Assembly (NCBI GenBank): GCA_002307905.1
Contig: DBUL01000185.1
Span: 21,586 to 27,174 of the forward strand
Length of the DNA stretch: 5,589 nt
Direction of reading: 5' to 3'
From: Rhizobiaceae bacterium UBA1291
GTDB taxonomy: Bacteria > Pseudomonadota > Alphaproteobacteria > Rhizobiales > Rhizobiaceae
This document shows, piece after piece, positions 1-5,321 of the stretch. The translations under genes and the position numbers were made by a program. Position 1 is the stretch's first letter. Every line of letters starts with the position of its first letter. Below the pieces are notes generated by a model. That model was not told the origin of the DNA. It made no database searches and was given only the letters and a program-made list of their open reading frames with translations.

Positions 1-816
1 CTCGTCTGTGGCTCCGAAGGCCAGCTCGGCGTCATCACGGAGGCGACCGTGCGGCTGATCGCCAAGCCGGAGGGCGCGCGCCCCGTGCTGTTCGGTTTCG
101 ACAGTGCCGAAGCTGCCGGTTCCTGCGTGGCCGATGTTATCGGCGCCGGAATCGTTCCGGTTGCCATCGAGTTCATGGACAAGCCGGCGATCGAGATCTG
201 CGAGGCCTTCGCCCATGCGGGCTACCCGCTCGACGTCGAAGCCTTGCTCATCATTGAGGTCGAGGGCTCGGAGGCCGAAATGGAAGCCATGCTCGCCTCG
301 ATCGTCGAGATCGCCAAGCGCCATGGCGTCAAGACGGTGCGCGAAAGCCAGTCGGCAATGGAATCGGCGCTGATCTGGAAGGGCCGCAAATCGGCCTTCG
401 GCGCGACCGGCCGCATCGCCGACTATATCTGCATGGACGGCACCGTACCCTTGAGCCAGCTGGCCTATGTCCTGAAGAAGACCTCGGAGATCACCGATCG
501 CTATGGCCTTCGCGTCGCCAATGTCTTCCACGCCGGTGACGGCAACATGCATCCGCTGATCCTCTACAACATCAACGATCCGGAAGATGCGGCAAAGGCC
601 GAAGCTGCGGGCATGGAAATCCTCAAACTCTGCGTCGATGCCGGCGGTTGCCTGACCGGCGAGCACGGCGTGGGCATCGAGAAACGCGACCTGATGCGCC
701 ATCAATATGCCGAAGCCGACCTTGCCCAGCAGATGGCGGTGCGCGCCGCCTTCGATCCCCTCTGGACGCTCAATCCCTCCAAGGTTTTCCCGCTCGACGG
801 GAGGACGGCCGCGTGA
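1..816 (+). CDS. glcD: Glycolate oxidase FAD-binding subunit GlcD (C-terminal part, 5' end outside window)
   Basis: The reading frame is open from base 1 to the TGA at 814-816, giving 271 residues. GlcD proteins are about 480-500 residues, so roughly the first 40% (most of the PCMH-type FAD-binding domain) lies off the left edge. The first visible residues, GSEGQLGVITEATVRL, are the end of that domain. The rest is the FAD-linked oxidase C-terminal domain: FMDKPAIE near residue 60, WKGRKSAFGA at 126-135, FHAGDGNMHP at 176-185, GEHGVGIEKR at 220-229 and a terminal LNPSKVFP at 257-264, all typical of the GlcD/DLD flavoprotein family. In the family, this subunit oxidises glycolate (and D-lactate) to glyoxylate using FAD, in a complex with GlcE and GlcF. 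The stop overlaps the glcE start (GTGA), so the two are probably translationally coupled. The GTG at position 49 is internal, not a start. Assignment to GlcD rather than a lone D-lactate dehydrogenase rests on the glcEF neighbours. Confidence 0.95.
   Translation, partial: LVCGSEGQLGVITEATVRLIAKPEGARPVLFGFDSAEAAGSCVADVIGAGIVPVAIEFMDKPAIEICEAFAHAGYPLDVEALLIIEVEGSEAEMEAMLASIVEIAKRHGVKTVRESQSAMESALIWKGRKSAFGATGRIADYICMDGTVPLSQLAYVLKKTSEITDRYGLRVANVFHAGDGNMHPLILYNINDPEDAAKAEAAGMEILKLCVDAGGCLTGEHGVGIEKRDLMRHQYAEADLAQQMAVRAAFDPLWTLNPSKVFPLDGRTAA
799..805 (+). promoter_or_regulatory. Ribosome binding site deciding the glcE GTG start
   Basis: GGGAGGA lies seven bases before the GTG at 813, inside the 3' end of glcD. 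It supports the GTG start over the in-frame upstream ATG at 648, which would make an aberrant 55-residue extension buried in glcD. Confidence 0.75.
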
Positions 817-2033
817 CCGCGTTTCTGCGTCCAGCAACAGAAATCGAAGCCGCAGGCCTCATCCGCGATCACGCGGAACGTTCGGCGCCGCTCGCCATAT
901 CGGGCGGCGGGACGCGCGCCGGTTTTGGCAATGCGCTGACCGCCAATGCGACCGCCCTCAGCTCTGCCGGGCTCTCCGGCATCGTCGCCTACAATCCTGC
1001 CGAAATGGTGCTGACGGCCCGAGCCGGTACGCCCGTCGCCGAGATCGAGGCAGCCGTTGCGGTGAACGGCCAGTCGCTCGCCTTCGAGCCGCCGGATCAT
1101 CGGGGCATGATGGGCACGTCTGGGGAGCCGACCATCGGCGGCCTCTTTGCCGCCAACGCCTCCGGCCCGCGCCGCTTCACCGCGGGTGCCGCCCGGGATC
1201 ATCTGCTCGGCGTGCGTTTCGTCAACGGCCATGGCGAAATCGTCAAGGCCGGCGGACGGGTGATGAAGAACGTCACCGGTCTGGACCTGGTCAAGGTGCT
1301 GGCCGGCTCCTACGGCACGCTCGGCTTCCTGACGGAAGTGACCTTCAAGGTCCTGCCGGCGCCGAAGACGGCGGTCACCATCGTGCTGTCCGGCCTCGAG
1401 GACGAGCAGGCGGTCCGCGCCATGGCAGCGACGATGACGATGTCGGTCGAGGTGTCGGGCGCCGCCCACCTACCCGAAAGCGTGCGCGGCCGTTTCCTCG
1501 GCGGCAGGCTGCCGGAGGGCGCAGCCACCGTGCTCCGTCTCGAGGGCCTGGAAGCTTCCGTTGCTGTGCGGGCCGACAAGCTGGCATCCGCAATGTCGGC
1601 TTTCGGTCCCGTGTCGCGGCTTGAGAATACCGATACGCTGTCACTCTGGCGCGAAATCCGCGATGTTCACCCCTATGCCGATGGTACGCTTCGGCCGCTC
1701 TGGCGCGTTTCGGTCGCGCCGTCCGAGGGCTGGAAGCTGGTCGCCGCCCTTCGCCTGGAAGCCGGCATCGACGCCTTCTACGACTGGCAGGGCGGATTGG
1801 TGTGGATGCGCCTCGAGGGCGATCCGGAAGCCGAGCTGCTGCGGCGTTACATAACGGCTGCCGGTGGCGGACATTCCACGCTTATGCGTGCGTCGGGTGC
1901 CGTCCGGGCCCAGGTCTCGTCCTTCGAACCGCAATCACCTGCCGTCGCCTTGCTTTCTCAGCGGGTGAAGGAGAAATTCGATCCGCGCGGCATCTTCAAT
2001 CCCGGCCGCATGGCAATAGGAGACGCCGCATGA
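813..2033 (+). CDS. glcE: Glycolate oxidase FAD-binding subunit GlcE
   Basis: This is a 406-residue protein, somewhat longer than the roughly 350 residues of the E. coli subunit. It starts at GTG, chosen because GGGAGGA precedes it by seven bases and the product then begins with the typical GlcE N-terminus (TAFLRPATEIEAAGLI). The FAD-binding PCMH fold is visible: SGGGTRAGFG at 30-39, the TIGGLFAANASGPRR segment at 107-121, GAARDHLLGV at 125-134 and the KNVTGLDLVKVLAGSYGTLG stretch at 152-171. The C-terminus carries KFDPRGIFNPGRM at 388-400, the usual close of the FAD-linked oxidase family. In E. coli, GlcE is needed together with GlcD and GlcF for glycolate oxidation. Its stop overlaps the ATG of the next gene (ATGA), continuing the coupled operon. 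No frameshift or missing motif is seen. Confidence 0.95.
   Translation: MTAFLRPATEIEAAGLIRDHAERSAPLAISGGGTRAGFGNALTANATALSSAGLSGIVAYNPAEMVLTARAGTPVAEIEAAVAVNGQSLAFEPPDHRGMMGTSGEPTIGGLFAANASGPRRFTAGAARDHLLGVRFVNGHGEIVKAGGRVMKNVTGLDLVKVLAGSYGTLGFLTEVTFKVLPAPKTAVTIVLSGLEDEQAVRAMAATMTMSVEVSGAAHLPESVRGRFLGGRLPEGAATVLRLEGLEASVAVRADKLASAMSAFGPVSRLENTDTLSLWREIRDVHPYADGTLRPLWRVSVAPSEGWKLVAALRLEAGIDAFYDWQGGLVWMRLEGDPEAELLRRYITAAGGGHSTLMRASGAVRAQVSSFEPQSPAVALLSQRVKEKFDPRGIFNPGRMAIGDAA
2017..2023 (+). promoter_or_regulatory. Ribosome binding site of the DUF4870-type gene
   Basis: TAGGAGA lies six bases before the ATG at 2030, inside the end of glcE. It fixes the start at the ATGA overlap rather than at the upstream in-frame ATG at 1802 inside glcE. 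Confidence 0.7.
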
Positions 2034-2407
2034 CCGAACCGACCACCACACCCGATCCGCGGCGGCCCGATAGCTGGCTGGAGCCCGGCAAGCTCAATGT
2101 CCAGCTCATCTATGTCCTCTATCTCCTGGGCTTCCTGATCGGTATTTCCAGTCTGGTCGGCATCGTTTTCGCACATCTCAACCGGGGCAAAGCCGGCGGT
2201 TGGGTCGAAACGCATTATACCTATGCCCTGAGGACGTTCTGGATCGGTCTGCTTTACGGCCTTGTCTCCGTCATCCTGTCGCTCGCCGTGGTCGGCGTGC
2301 TGCTGGCCGTCGCCACAATCGTCTGGGTCGTCGTTCGCTGCATCATCGGCCTGCAGAAGGCGAGCGCCGGCGAGGCGATCGCCAAGCCTGAGACCTGGTG
2401 GGTGTAG
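2030..2407 (+). CDS. Small three-helix membrane protein, DUF4870-type, within the glc operon
   Basis: This 125-residue protein starts at the ATG overlapping the glcE stop and is preceded by TAGGAGA. Residues 1-22 are polar and rich in Pro, Thr and Asp. Hydrophobic segments follow at about 24-49, 68-84 and 85-107, which I read as three membrane helices, the last two forming a tight hairpin. Between helices 1 and 2 is a polar loop with HLNRGKAGGWVETHYTYALRTFW (residues 49-71). The His-Tyr...Arg-Thr-Phe-Trp pattern is what I associate with small DUF4870-type inner-membrane proteins. The C-terminal tail ends in ETWWV. No catalytic motif or Cys-rich cluster is present. Four-base overlap with glcE and co-direction with glcF make it part of the operon. 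A role as membrane anchor, assembly factor or electron-transfer partner of GlcDEF is inference from position. Family name is moderately sure; function is unknown. Confidence 0.85.
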   Translation: MTEPTTTPDPRRPDSWLEPGKLNVQLIYVLYLLGFLIGISSLVGIVFAHLNRGKAGGWVETHYTYALRTFWIGLLYGLVSVILSLAVVGVLLAVATIVWVVVRCIIGLQKASAGEAIAKPETWWV

Positions 2408-2452
2408 GCTTATGAATTCCACGGCGCTGACGGAAGTCGTTCGCCGCCTATC

Positions 2453-2458
2453 GGGAGA
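2453..2458 (+). promoter_or_regulatory. Ribosome binding site deciding the glcF GTG start
   Basis: GGGAGA lies six bases before the GTG at 2465. No ATG in the glcF frame gives the canonical N-terminus (MQTNFTAEQLADP) that this GTG yields, so the GTG start is preferred. Confidence 0.7.
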
Positions 2459-2464
2459 ATTGAC

Positions 2465-3766
2465 GTGCAGACCAATTTCACCGCCGAACAGCTCGCCGAT
2501 CCGCATGTCGCGGAGGCGGAGGGCATTTTGCGAAAGTGCGTGCATTGCGGCTTCTGCACCGCCACCTGTCCGACCTATGTAACGCTCGGTAACGAGCTCG
2601 ACAGCCCGCGCGGTCGCATCTACTTGATCAAGGACATGCTGGAGAACGGCCGTCCGGCCGACAAGCAGATCGTAACCCATATCGACCGTTGTCTCTCCTG
2701 CCTCGCCTGCATGACGACCTGTCCGTCGGGCGTCGACTACATGCATCTGGTCGACCATGCGCGTATCCATATCGAGAAGACCTACAAGCGGCCGCTGATC
2801 AACCGGCTGACGCGCGGCATCCTGGCGATGACATTGCCCTATCCGGCCCGCTTCCGCGCGGCGCTCGGCCTTGCCCGGCTTGGCCGTCCCTTCGCCGGCC
2901 TGTTGAAGCGCATTCCGGCGCTGAAGCCGATGGGTGCTATGCTCGATCTCGCGCCGCGCAGCATTCCGGCCGCCGGCGAAAGTGCCCGTCCCGCGACCCA
3001 TGCCCCGAAGGCCGAGAAGCGCGGTCGCGTCGCGATCCTCACCGGCTGCGCCCAGCCGGTGCTCGATCCGGGCATAAATGCCGCCACCATCCGGCTGTTG
3101 ACCCGTCTCGGCATCGAGGTGGTTGTGCCGGAAGGAGAGGGCTGCTGCGGCGCGCTGGTCCATCACATGGGCCGCGAAGCGCAGGCCCTCGACAGCGCAC
3201 GGCGCAATGTCGACGTCTGGACCCGCGAGATCGACAAGGGCGGGCTTGACGCCATCGTCATCACGGCATCGGGCTGCGGCACGACGATCAAGGACTACGG
3301 CCATATGCTGCGGCTCGATCCAGCCTATGCCGAGAAGGCGAAGCGCGTGTCGGCGCTGGCCAAAGACGTGACCGAATATCTCTCGACCCTCGACCTGCCG
3401 GTGCAGGACAAGAAGAACCTGACCGTCACCTATCATTCCGCCTGCTCGATGCAGCATGGCCAGCAGATCACCATGGCGCCAAAAATCCTGCTGAAGAATG
3501 CCGGTTTTACCGTGCGCGATCCGGCCGAAGGGCATCTGTGCTGCGGTTCTGCCGGCACCTACAACATCATGCAGCCGGAGATTTCGGAAAAGCTGAAAGC
3601 CCGCAAGGTGAAGAACCTCGAGGCAACCCGGCCCGACATCATCGCCGCCGGCAATATCGGCTGCATGACGCAGATTGGATCGGGCACGGCCGTGCCGATC
3701 GTCCATACCATCGAACTGCTCGACTGGGCCTATGGCGGCGAAAGGCCGGCAAAGCTAGGCGCCTGA
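2465..3766 (+). CDS. glcF: Glycolate oxidase iron-sulfur subunit GlcF
   Basis: This 433-residue protein starts at GTG, with GGGAGA six bases upstream. Two ferredoxin-like [4Fe-4S] motifs are seen, Cys25-Cys28-Cys31-Cys35-Pro and Cys76-Cys79-Cys82-Cys86-Pro. Between them is the conserved ELDSPRGRIYLIKDMLE segment (44-60). Two CCG (cysteine-rich) domains follow. The first has Cys195, then Cys227-Cys228-Gly, then Cys271; the second has Cys327, Cys359-Cys360-Gly and Cys400. Such domains are known in GlcF, heterodisulfide reductase and glycerol-3-phosphate dehydrogenase C subunits as cofactor-binding and electron-transfer modules. The subunit is expected to carry electrons from the flavins of GlcD/GlcE to the quinone pool at the cytoplasmic face of the inner membrane. 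It has no membrane helix of its own. All expected cysteines are present, so it looks intact. It is the last recognised glc gene; no clear terminator follows. Confidence 0.96.
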   Translation: MQTNFTAEQLADPHVAEAEGILRKCVHCGFCTATCPTYVTLGNELDSPRGRIYLIKDMLENGRPADKQIVTHIDRCLSCLACMTTCPSGVDYMHLVDHARIHIEKTYKRPLINRLTRGILAMTLPYPARFRAALGLARLGRPFAGLLKRIPALKPMGAMLDLAPRSIPAAGESARPATHAPKAEKRGRVAILTGCAQPVLDPGINAATIRLLTRLGIEVVVPEGEGCCGALVHHMGREAQALDSARRNVDVWTREIDKGGLDAIVITASGCGTTIKDYGHMLRLDPAYAEKAKRVSALAKDVTEYLSTLDLPVQDKKNLTVTYHSACSMQHGQQITMAPKILLKNAGFTVRDPAEGHLCCGSAGTYNIMQPEISEKLKARKVKNLEATRPDIIAAGNIGCMTQIGSGTAVPIVHTIELLDWAYGGERPAKLGA

Positions 3767-3906
3767 CGGCGAAGCCAAAGCCGCAATGGCCCCAATTGGC
3801 ACATCCGCCCGACCCCGGTCCGGTCAGTCAGTGGCAATCCATTAAGAGGCCGCTGATAAAGTGCTTCCTGCAATAGTGTCCGAAGGGTCCGTGGAGGAGG
3901 AAACCG
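3767..3906. other. Gap between glcF and the exported small protein
   Basis: This stretch of 140 bases has no gene I can support. The best structure is a stem pairing 3827-3835 with 3849-3857 (two G-U pairs, 13-base loop) without a T run. A short palindrome CCAATTGG sits at 3792-3799. No clear promoter was found, so the downstream gene may rely on read-through or on a promoter I cannot recognise. Confidence 0.5.
3893..3900 (+). promoter_or_regulatory. Strong ribosome binding site of the exported small protein
   Basis: GGAGGAGG lies six bases before the ATG at 3907. It is the strongest Shine-Dalgarno match in the window and supports both the start and the reality of this otherwise unrecognised gene. 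Confidence 0.75.
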
Positions 3907-4374
3907 ATGTCCCGCAAGGCAATCATCGTCGCCGCGATGTTGAGCGCAAGCACTGTGCCGGCAGATGCAGCGGCCCGCATCTATTGCGCGGCCTCCGATC
4001 AGGCCGTGAAAATGTCGATCGAAAGCGGGTTCGCCGCCCGTGACGGCAAGCGGCTCGTGCATTTCCGCGGCATGGCCGACATCGTCGGCGACGAGGTGCC
4101 GGCGGTCTTCGATAACCTCAAGCTCACAGCGGCGATGTTGAAGCAAGCCTGGATGGACGGCGACGAATTGCGGCTGCAAGTCTATACCGACACGCGCGAC
4201 GCCCGCCCGTTCCAGACCTTCGAACTGTCGATCACCACCAAATCAGTTGCCAAGGACCGCGACCGGTTCGACGGCCGCTATGCGCTGACGATCAGCAATG
4301 CCGACAAGCGCAAAAAAGCCCCGCACGAGGTGATCCTGTCGCACGAGGCCCCGATTTTCTGCGAGATCAAATAG
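3907..4374 (+). CDS. Exported small protein of unknown function
   Basis: I do not recognise this 155-residue protein. The N-terminus looks like a Sec signal peptide: MSRK, then a hydrophobic core AIIVAAMLSAS, then a probable Ala-X-Ala cleavage near residues 21-23, leaving a mature protein of about 132 residues in the periplasm or outside. There is no lipobox and no further membrane helix. The mature part has only two cysteines, Cys27 close to its N-terminus and Cys152 three residues from the C-terminus, which could form a disulfide joining the chain ends. Its polar composition with alternating short strands (LRLQVYT, FELSITT, RYALTIS) suggests a compact beta-rich domain. It lies 140 bases after glcF and may have its own promoter or receive read-through. 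It converges with the outer-membrane barrel gene, 19 bases away. Coding status is supported by signal peptide and ribosome site. Confidence 0.8.
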   Translation: MSRKAIIVAAMLSASTVPADAAARIYCAASDQAVKMSIESGFAARDGKRLVHFRGMADIVGDEVPAVFDNLKLTAAMLKQAWMDGDELRLQVYTDTRDARPFQTFELSITTKSVAKDRDRFDGRYALTISNADKRKKAPHEVILSHEAPIFCEIK

Positions 4375-4393
4375 GCTCCGCTCCGCCCAGGGT

Positions 4394-5062
4394 TTACCAG
4401 TGGAAGCTGACGCCCGCGTTGATGGCGTTGGTCAAGATGCTCGTCTTGAGCGTTGCGCCGCTATCGATGTCCACGTCAACCCAGGAGTAGTTGCCCTTGT
4501 ATTCCATGAAGGCCGACCAGTTGTCGTTGAACTGGTAGGCGACACCGACCTGGGCCTGTAGCGTGGCGCCGCCGAACTGGTATTCGGAAGTTGTGCCCGA
4601 GGCACGCGTCACTTCGACATGCGGCACGTTGATACCTGCGCCCAAGCCGGCATAGGGCACGAACTTCGTGCCTTCGATCGGCATGCGGTAGAGCGCGTTC
4701 AGCGTCAGAAGATTGATGCCGTCGGAGAATTCGAAGTGATCCCAAGTCGATTTGGCAAGCGTGTCGTCGTCGGCGTAGACCTTGGCGTGGGTGAAATCGA
4801 GCGACACGCCGAGGTTCGGCTGGCCGAGCTCCTCCATCCACCAGGTGCCACGCACGCCGTAATAAGGCGGCATCTCGAAGGAGCGGCCTTCCCAGCCGGC
4901 GGTGAAATCGGGTTGGTCCGATACTTCGATGTCACTGTGCGGAGCCGACTGGAAACCGCCGTAAACGGAGATCGCCATCTCGGCATTGGCCAACGGGGCG
5001 GACAGCGCGAGAATGCCTGCCGCGATACCGGTGCTGAGCATGATGCGAAGTTTGGTGTTCAT
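4394..5062 (-). CDS. Outer-membrane beta-barrel protein, probable LpxQ-like lipid A oxidase
   Basis: This is a 222-residue protein. Residues 1-27 form a signal peptide (basic MNTKLR, hydrophobic core, cleavage likely after ALSAPLANA). The mature chain shows alternating aromatic/hydrophobic strands and ends in VSFHW, a C-terminal aromatic residue as recognised by the BAM machinery, so an 8-stranded-type barrel in the outer membrane is well supported. Conserved-looking stretches are YGGFQSAPHS (34-43), GWEGRSFEMPPYYGVRGTWW (56-75), VPYAGLGAGINVPHVEV (135-151) and FMEYKGNYSW (185-194). Length and these motifs resemble LpxQ of Rhizobium, which oxidises the proximal glucosamine of lipid A to 2-aminogluconate using O2. 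That assignment is from memory of the family, not an alignment; a generic OMP_b-brl protein is the alternative. A weak GGAA ribosome site lies seven bases before the ATG. Confidence 0.9.
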   Translation of the reverse strand: MNTKLRIMLSTGIAAGILALSAPLANAEMAISVYGGFQSAPHSDIEVSDQPDFTAGWEGRSFEMPPYYGVRGTWWMEELGQPNLGVSLDFTHAKVYADDDTLAKSTWDHFEFSDGINLLTLNALYRMPIEGTKFVPYAGLGAGINVPHVEVTRASGTTSEYQFGGATLQAQVGVAYQFNDNWSAFMEYKGNYSWVDVDIDSGATLKTSILTNAINAGVSFHW

Positions 5063-5091
5063 GATTCCGTTCCGCGAATCTGGTTATGTTC

Positions 5092-5121
5092 GATAGCCTT
5101 GTAAGCGATTTGCGCGACCAA
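5092..5121 (-). promoter_or_regulatory. Tentative sigma70-type promoter of the outer-membrane barrel gene
   Basis: Reading the minus strand, TTGGTC (5121-5116) and GCTATC (5097-5092) are separated by 18 bases and loosely match the rhizobial housekeeping pattern (CTTGAC / CTATAT). A start of transcription near 5085 would give a leader of about 23 bases. Both hexamers are imperfect, so this is only a candidate. A promoter is expected here because a terminator closes the upstream gene. Confidence 0.25.
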
Positions 5122-5170
5122 GTCTGTTTCCTATTTGCATCACCGTTTTCGGAATGACCAAAACTGGGTG

Positions 5171-5198
5171 CAATTTCCTGGCGATCGCCAAATTGGCG
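5171..5198. repeat. Overlapping inverted repeats in the intergenic region (possible operator)
   Basis: TGGCGATCGCCA at 5179-5190 is a perfect 12-base palindrome. It overlaps a second perfect dyad, CGCCAA-A-TTGGCG, at 5186-5198. The outer arms CAATTT (5171-5176) and AAATTG (5190-5195) are also complementary. The half-site TGGCG/CGCCA therefore occurs three times in 20 bases, about 60 bases upstream of the tentative promoter of the barrel gene. The arrangement would suit a dimeric regulator, but no regulator can be named. Confidence 0.5.
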
Positions 5199-5266
5199 GC
5201 GTCTTTGCGCTTCGCGCCGGCGCGGTAGCGGTTGCGAATAGCAGAGTTCATCGCGGCGGCCCGCGC

Positions 5267-5299
5267 AAGAAAGGCGCGGGAGCCGTCGCTTCCGCGCCT
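5267..5299 (-). terminator. Intrinsic terminator after the L,D-transpeptidase gene
   Basis: On the minus strand a 12-base-pair stem is formed by 5299-5288 (AGGCGCGGAAGC) and 5283-5272 (GCTCCCGCGCCT), with one G-U pair and a four-base loop (5287-5284). It is followed directly by a short T-rich run, TTTCTT (5272-5267). It begins 22 bases after the stop codon at 5324-5322, the right place for a Rho-independent terminator. The T tract is short, as is common in GC-rich rhizobial genomes. Confidence 0.75.
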
Positions 5300-5321
5300 G
5301 ATCAAATGCGTGTTCCGGCAA

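Larger units (their letters stand above)
5063..5321. other. 259-base intergenic region between L,D-transpeptidase and outer-membrane barrel genes
   Basis: No convincing gene is seen here. It holds, in minus-strand order, the terminator of the L,D-transpeptidase gene (5299-5267), a GC-rich stretch including the palindrome CGCGCCGGCGCG at 5213-5224, the overlapping dyads at 5198-5171, and the tentative barrel-gene promoter at 5121-5092. Confidence 0.7.

Noticed and set aside
648..812. Upstream ATG that would extend GlcE by 55 residues
   Set aside because: The extension lies wholly within glcD and is Arg-rich nonsense; the GTG at 813 has a well-placed GGGAGGA and yields the family N-terminus.
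702..1469. Antisense open frame of 255 codons opposite glcE
   Set aside because: The translation is low-complexity and Arg/Gly-rich, with no ribosome site and no recognisable domain; it is a shadow of glcE.
2412..2582. Short frame starting at the ATG just after the membrane-protein gene
   Set aside because: There is no good ribosome site, it runs into glcF in another frame, and the product becomes Arg/Ser/Pro-rich, so it is not a likely peptide gene.
1958..3706. Antisense open frame of 582 codons on the minus strand
   Set aside because: It lies opposite the end of glcE, the membrane protein and nearly all of glcF, which are all clearly coding. Its translation is rich in Arg, Asp, His and Gly without any motif, typical of a mirror frame in GC-rich DNA.
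3827..3857. Hairpin after glcF as an intrinsic terminator
   Set aside because: The nine-pair stem includes two G-U pairs, has a 13-base loop and is followed by ATAAAG rather than a T run.
3767..3906. tRNA, small RNA or attachment site in the gap after glcF
   Set aside because: No cloverleaf arms, CCA end, direct repeat or integrase is seen nearby.
4619..5104. Plus-strand open frame of 161 codons opposite the outer-membrane barrel gene
   Set aside because: The minus-strand frame has a signal peptide and barrel features; the plus-strand product has neither motif nor ribosome site.
5213..5224. CGCGCCGGCGCG palindrome as a regulatory site
   Set aside because: It is a self-complementary run made only of G and C, easily found by chance in DNA of this composition, and it has no further symmetry around it.
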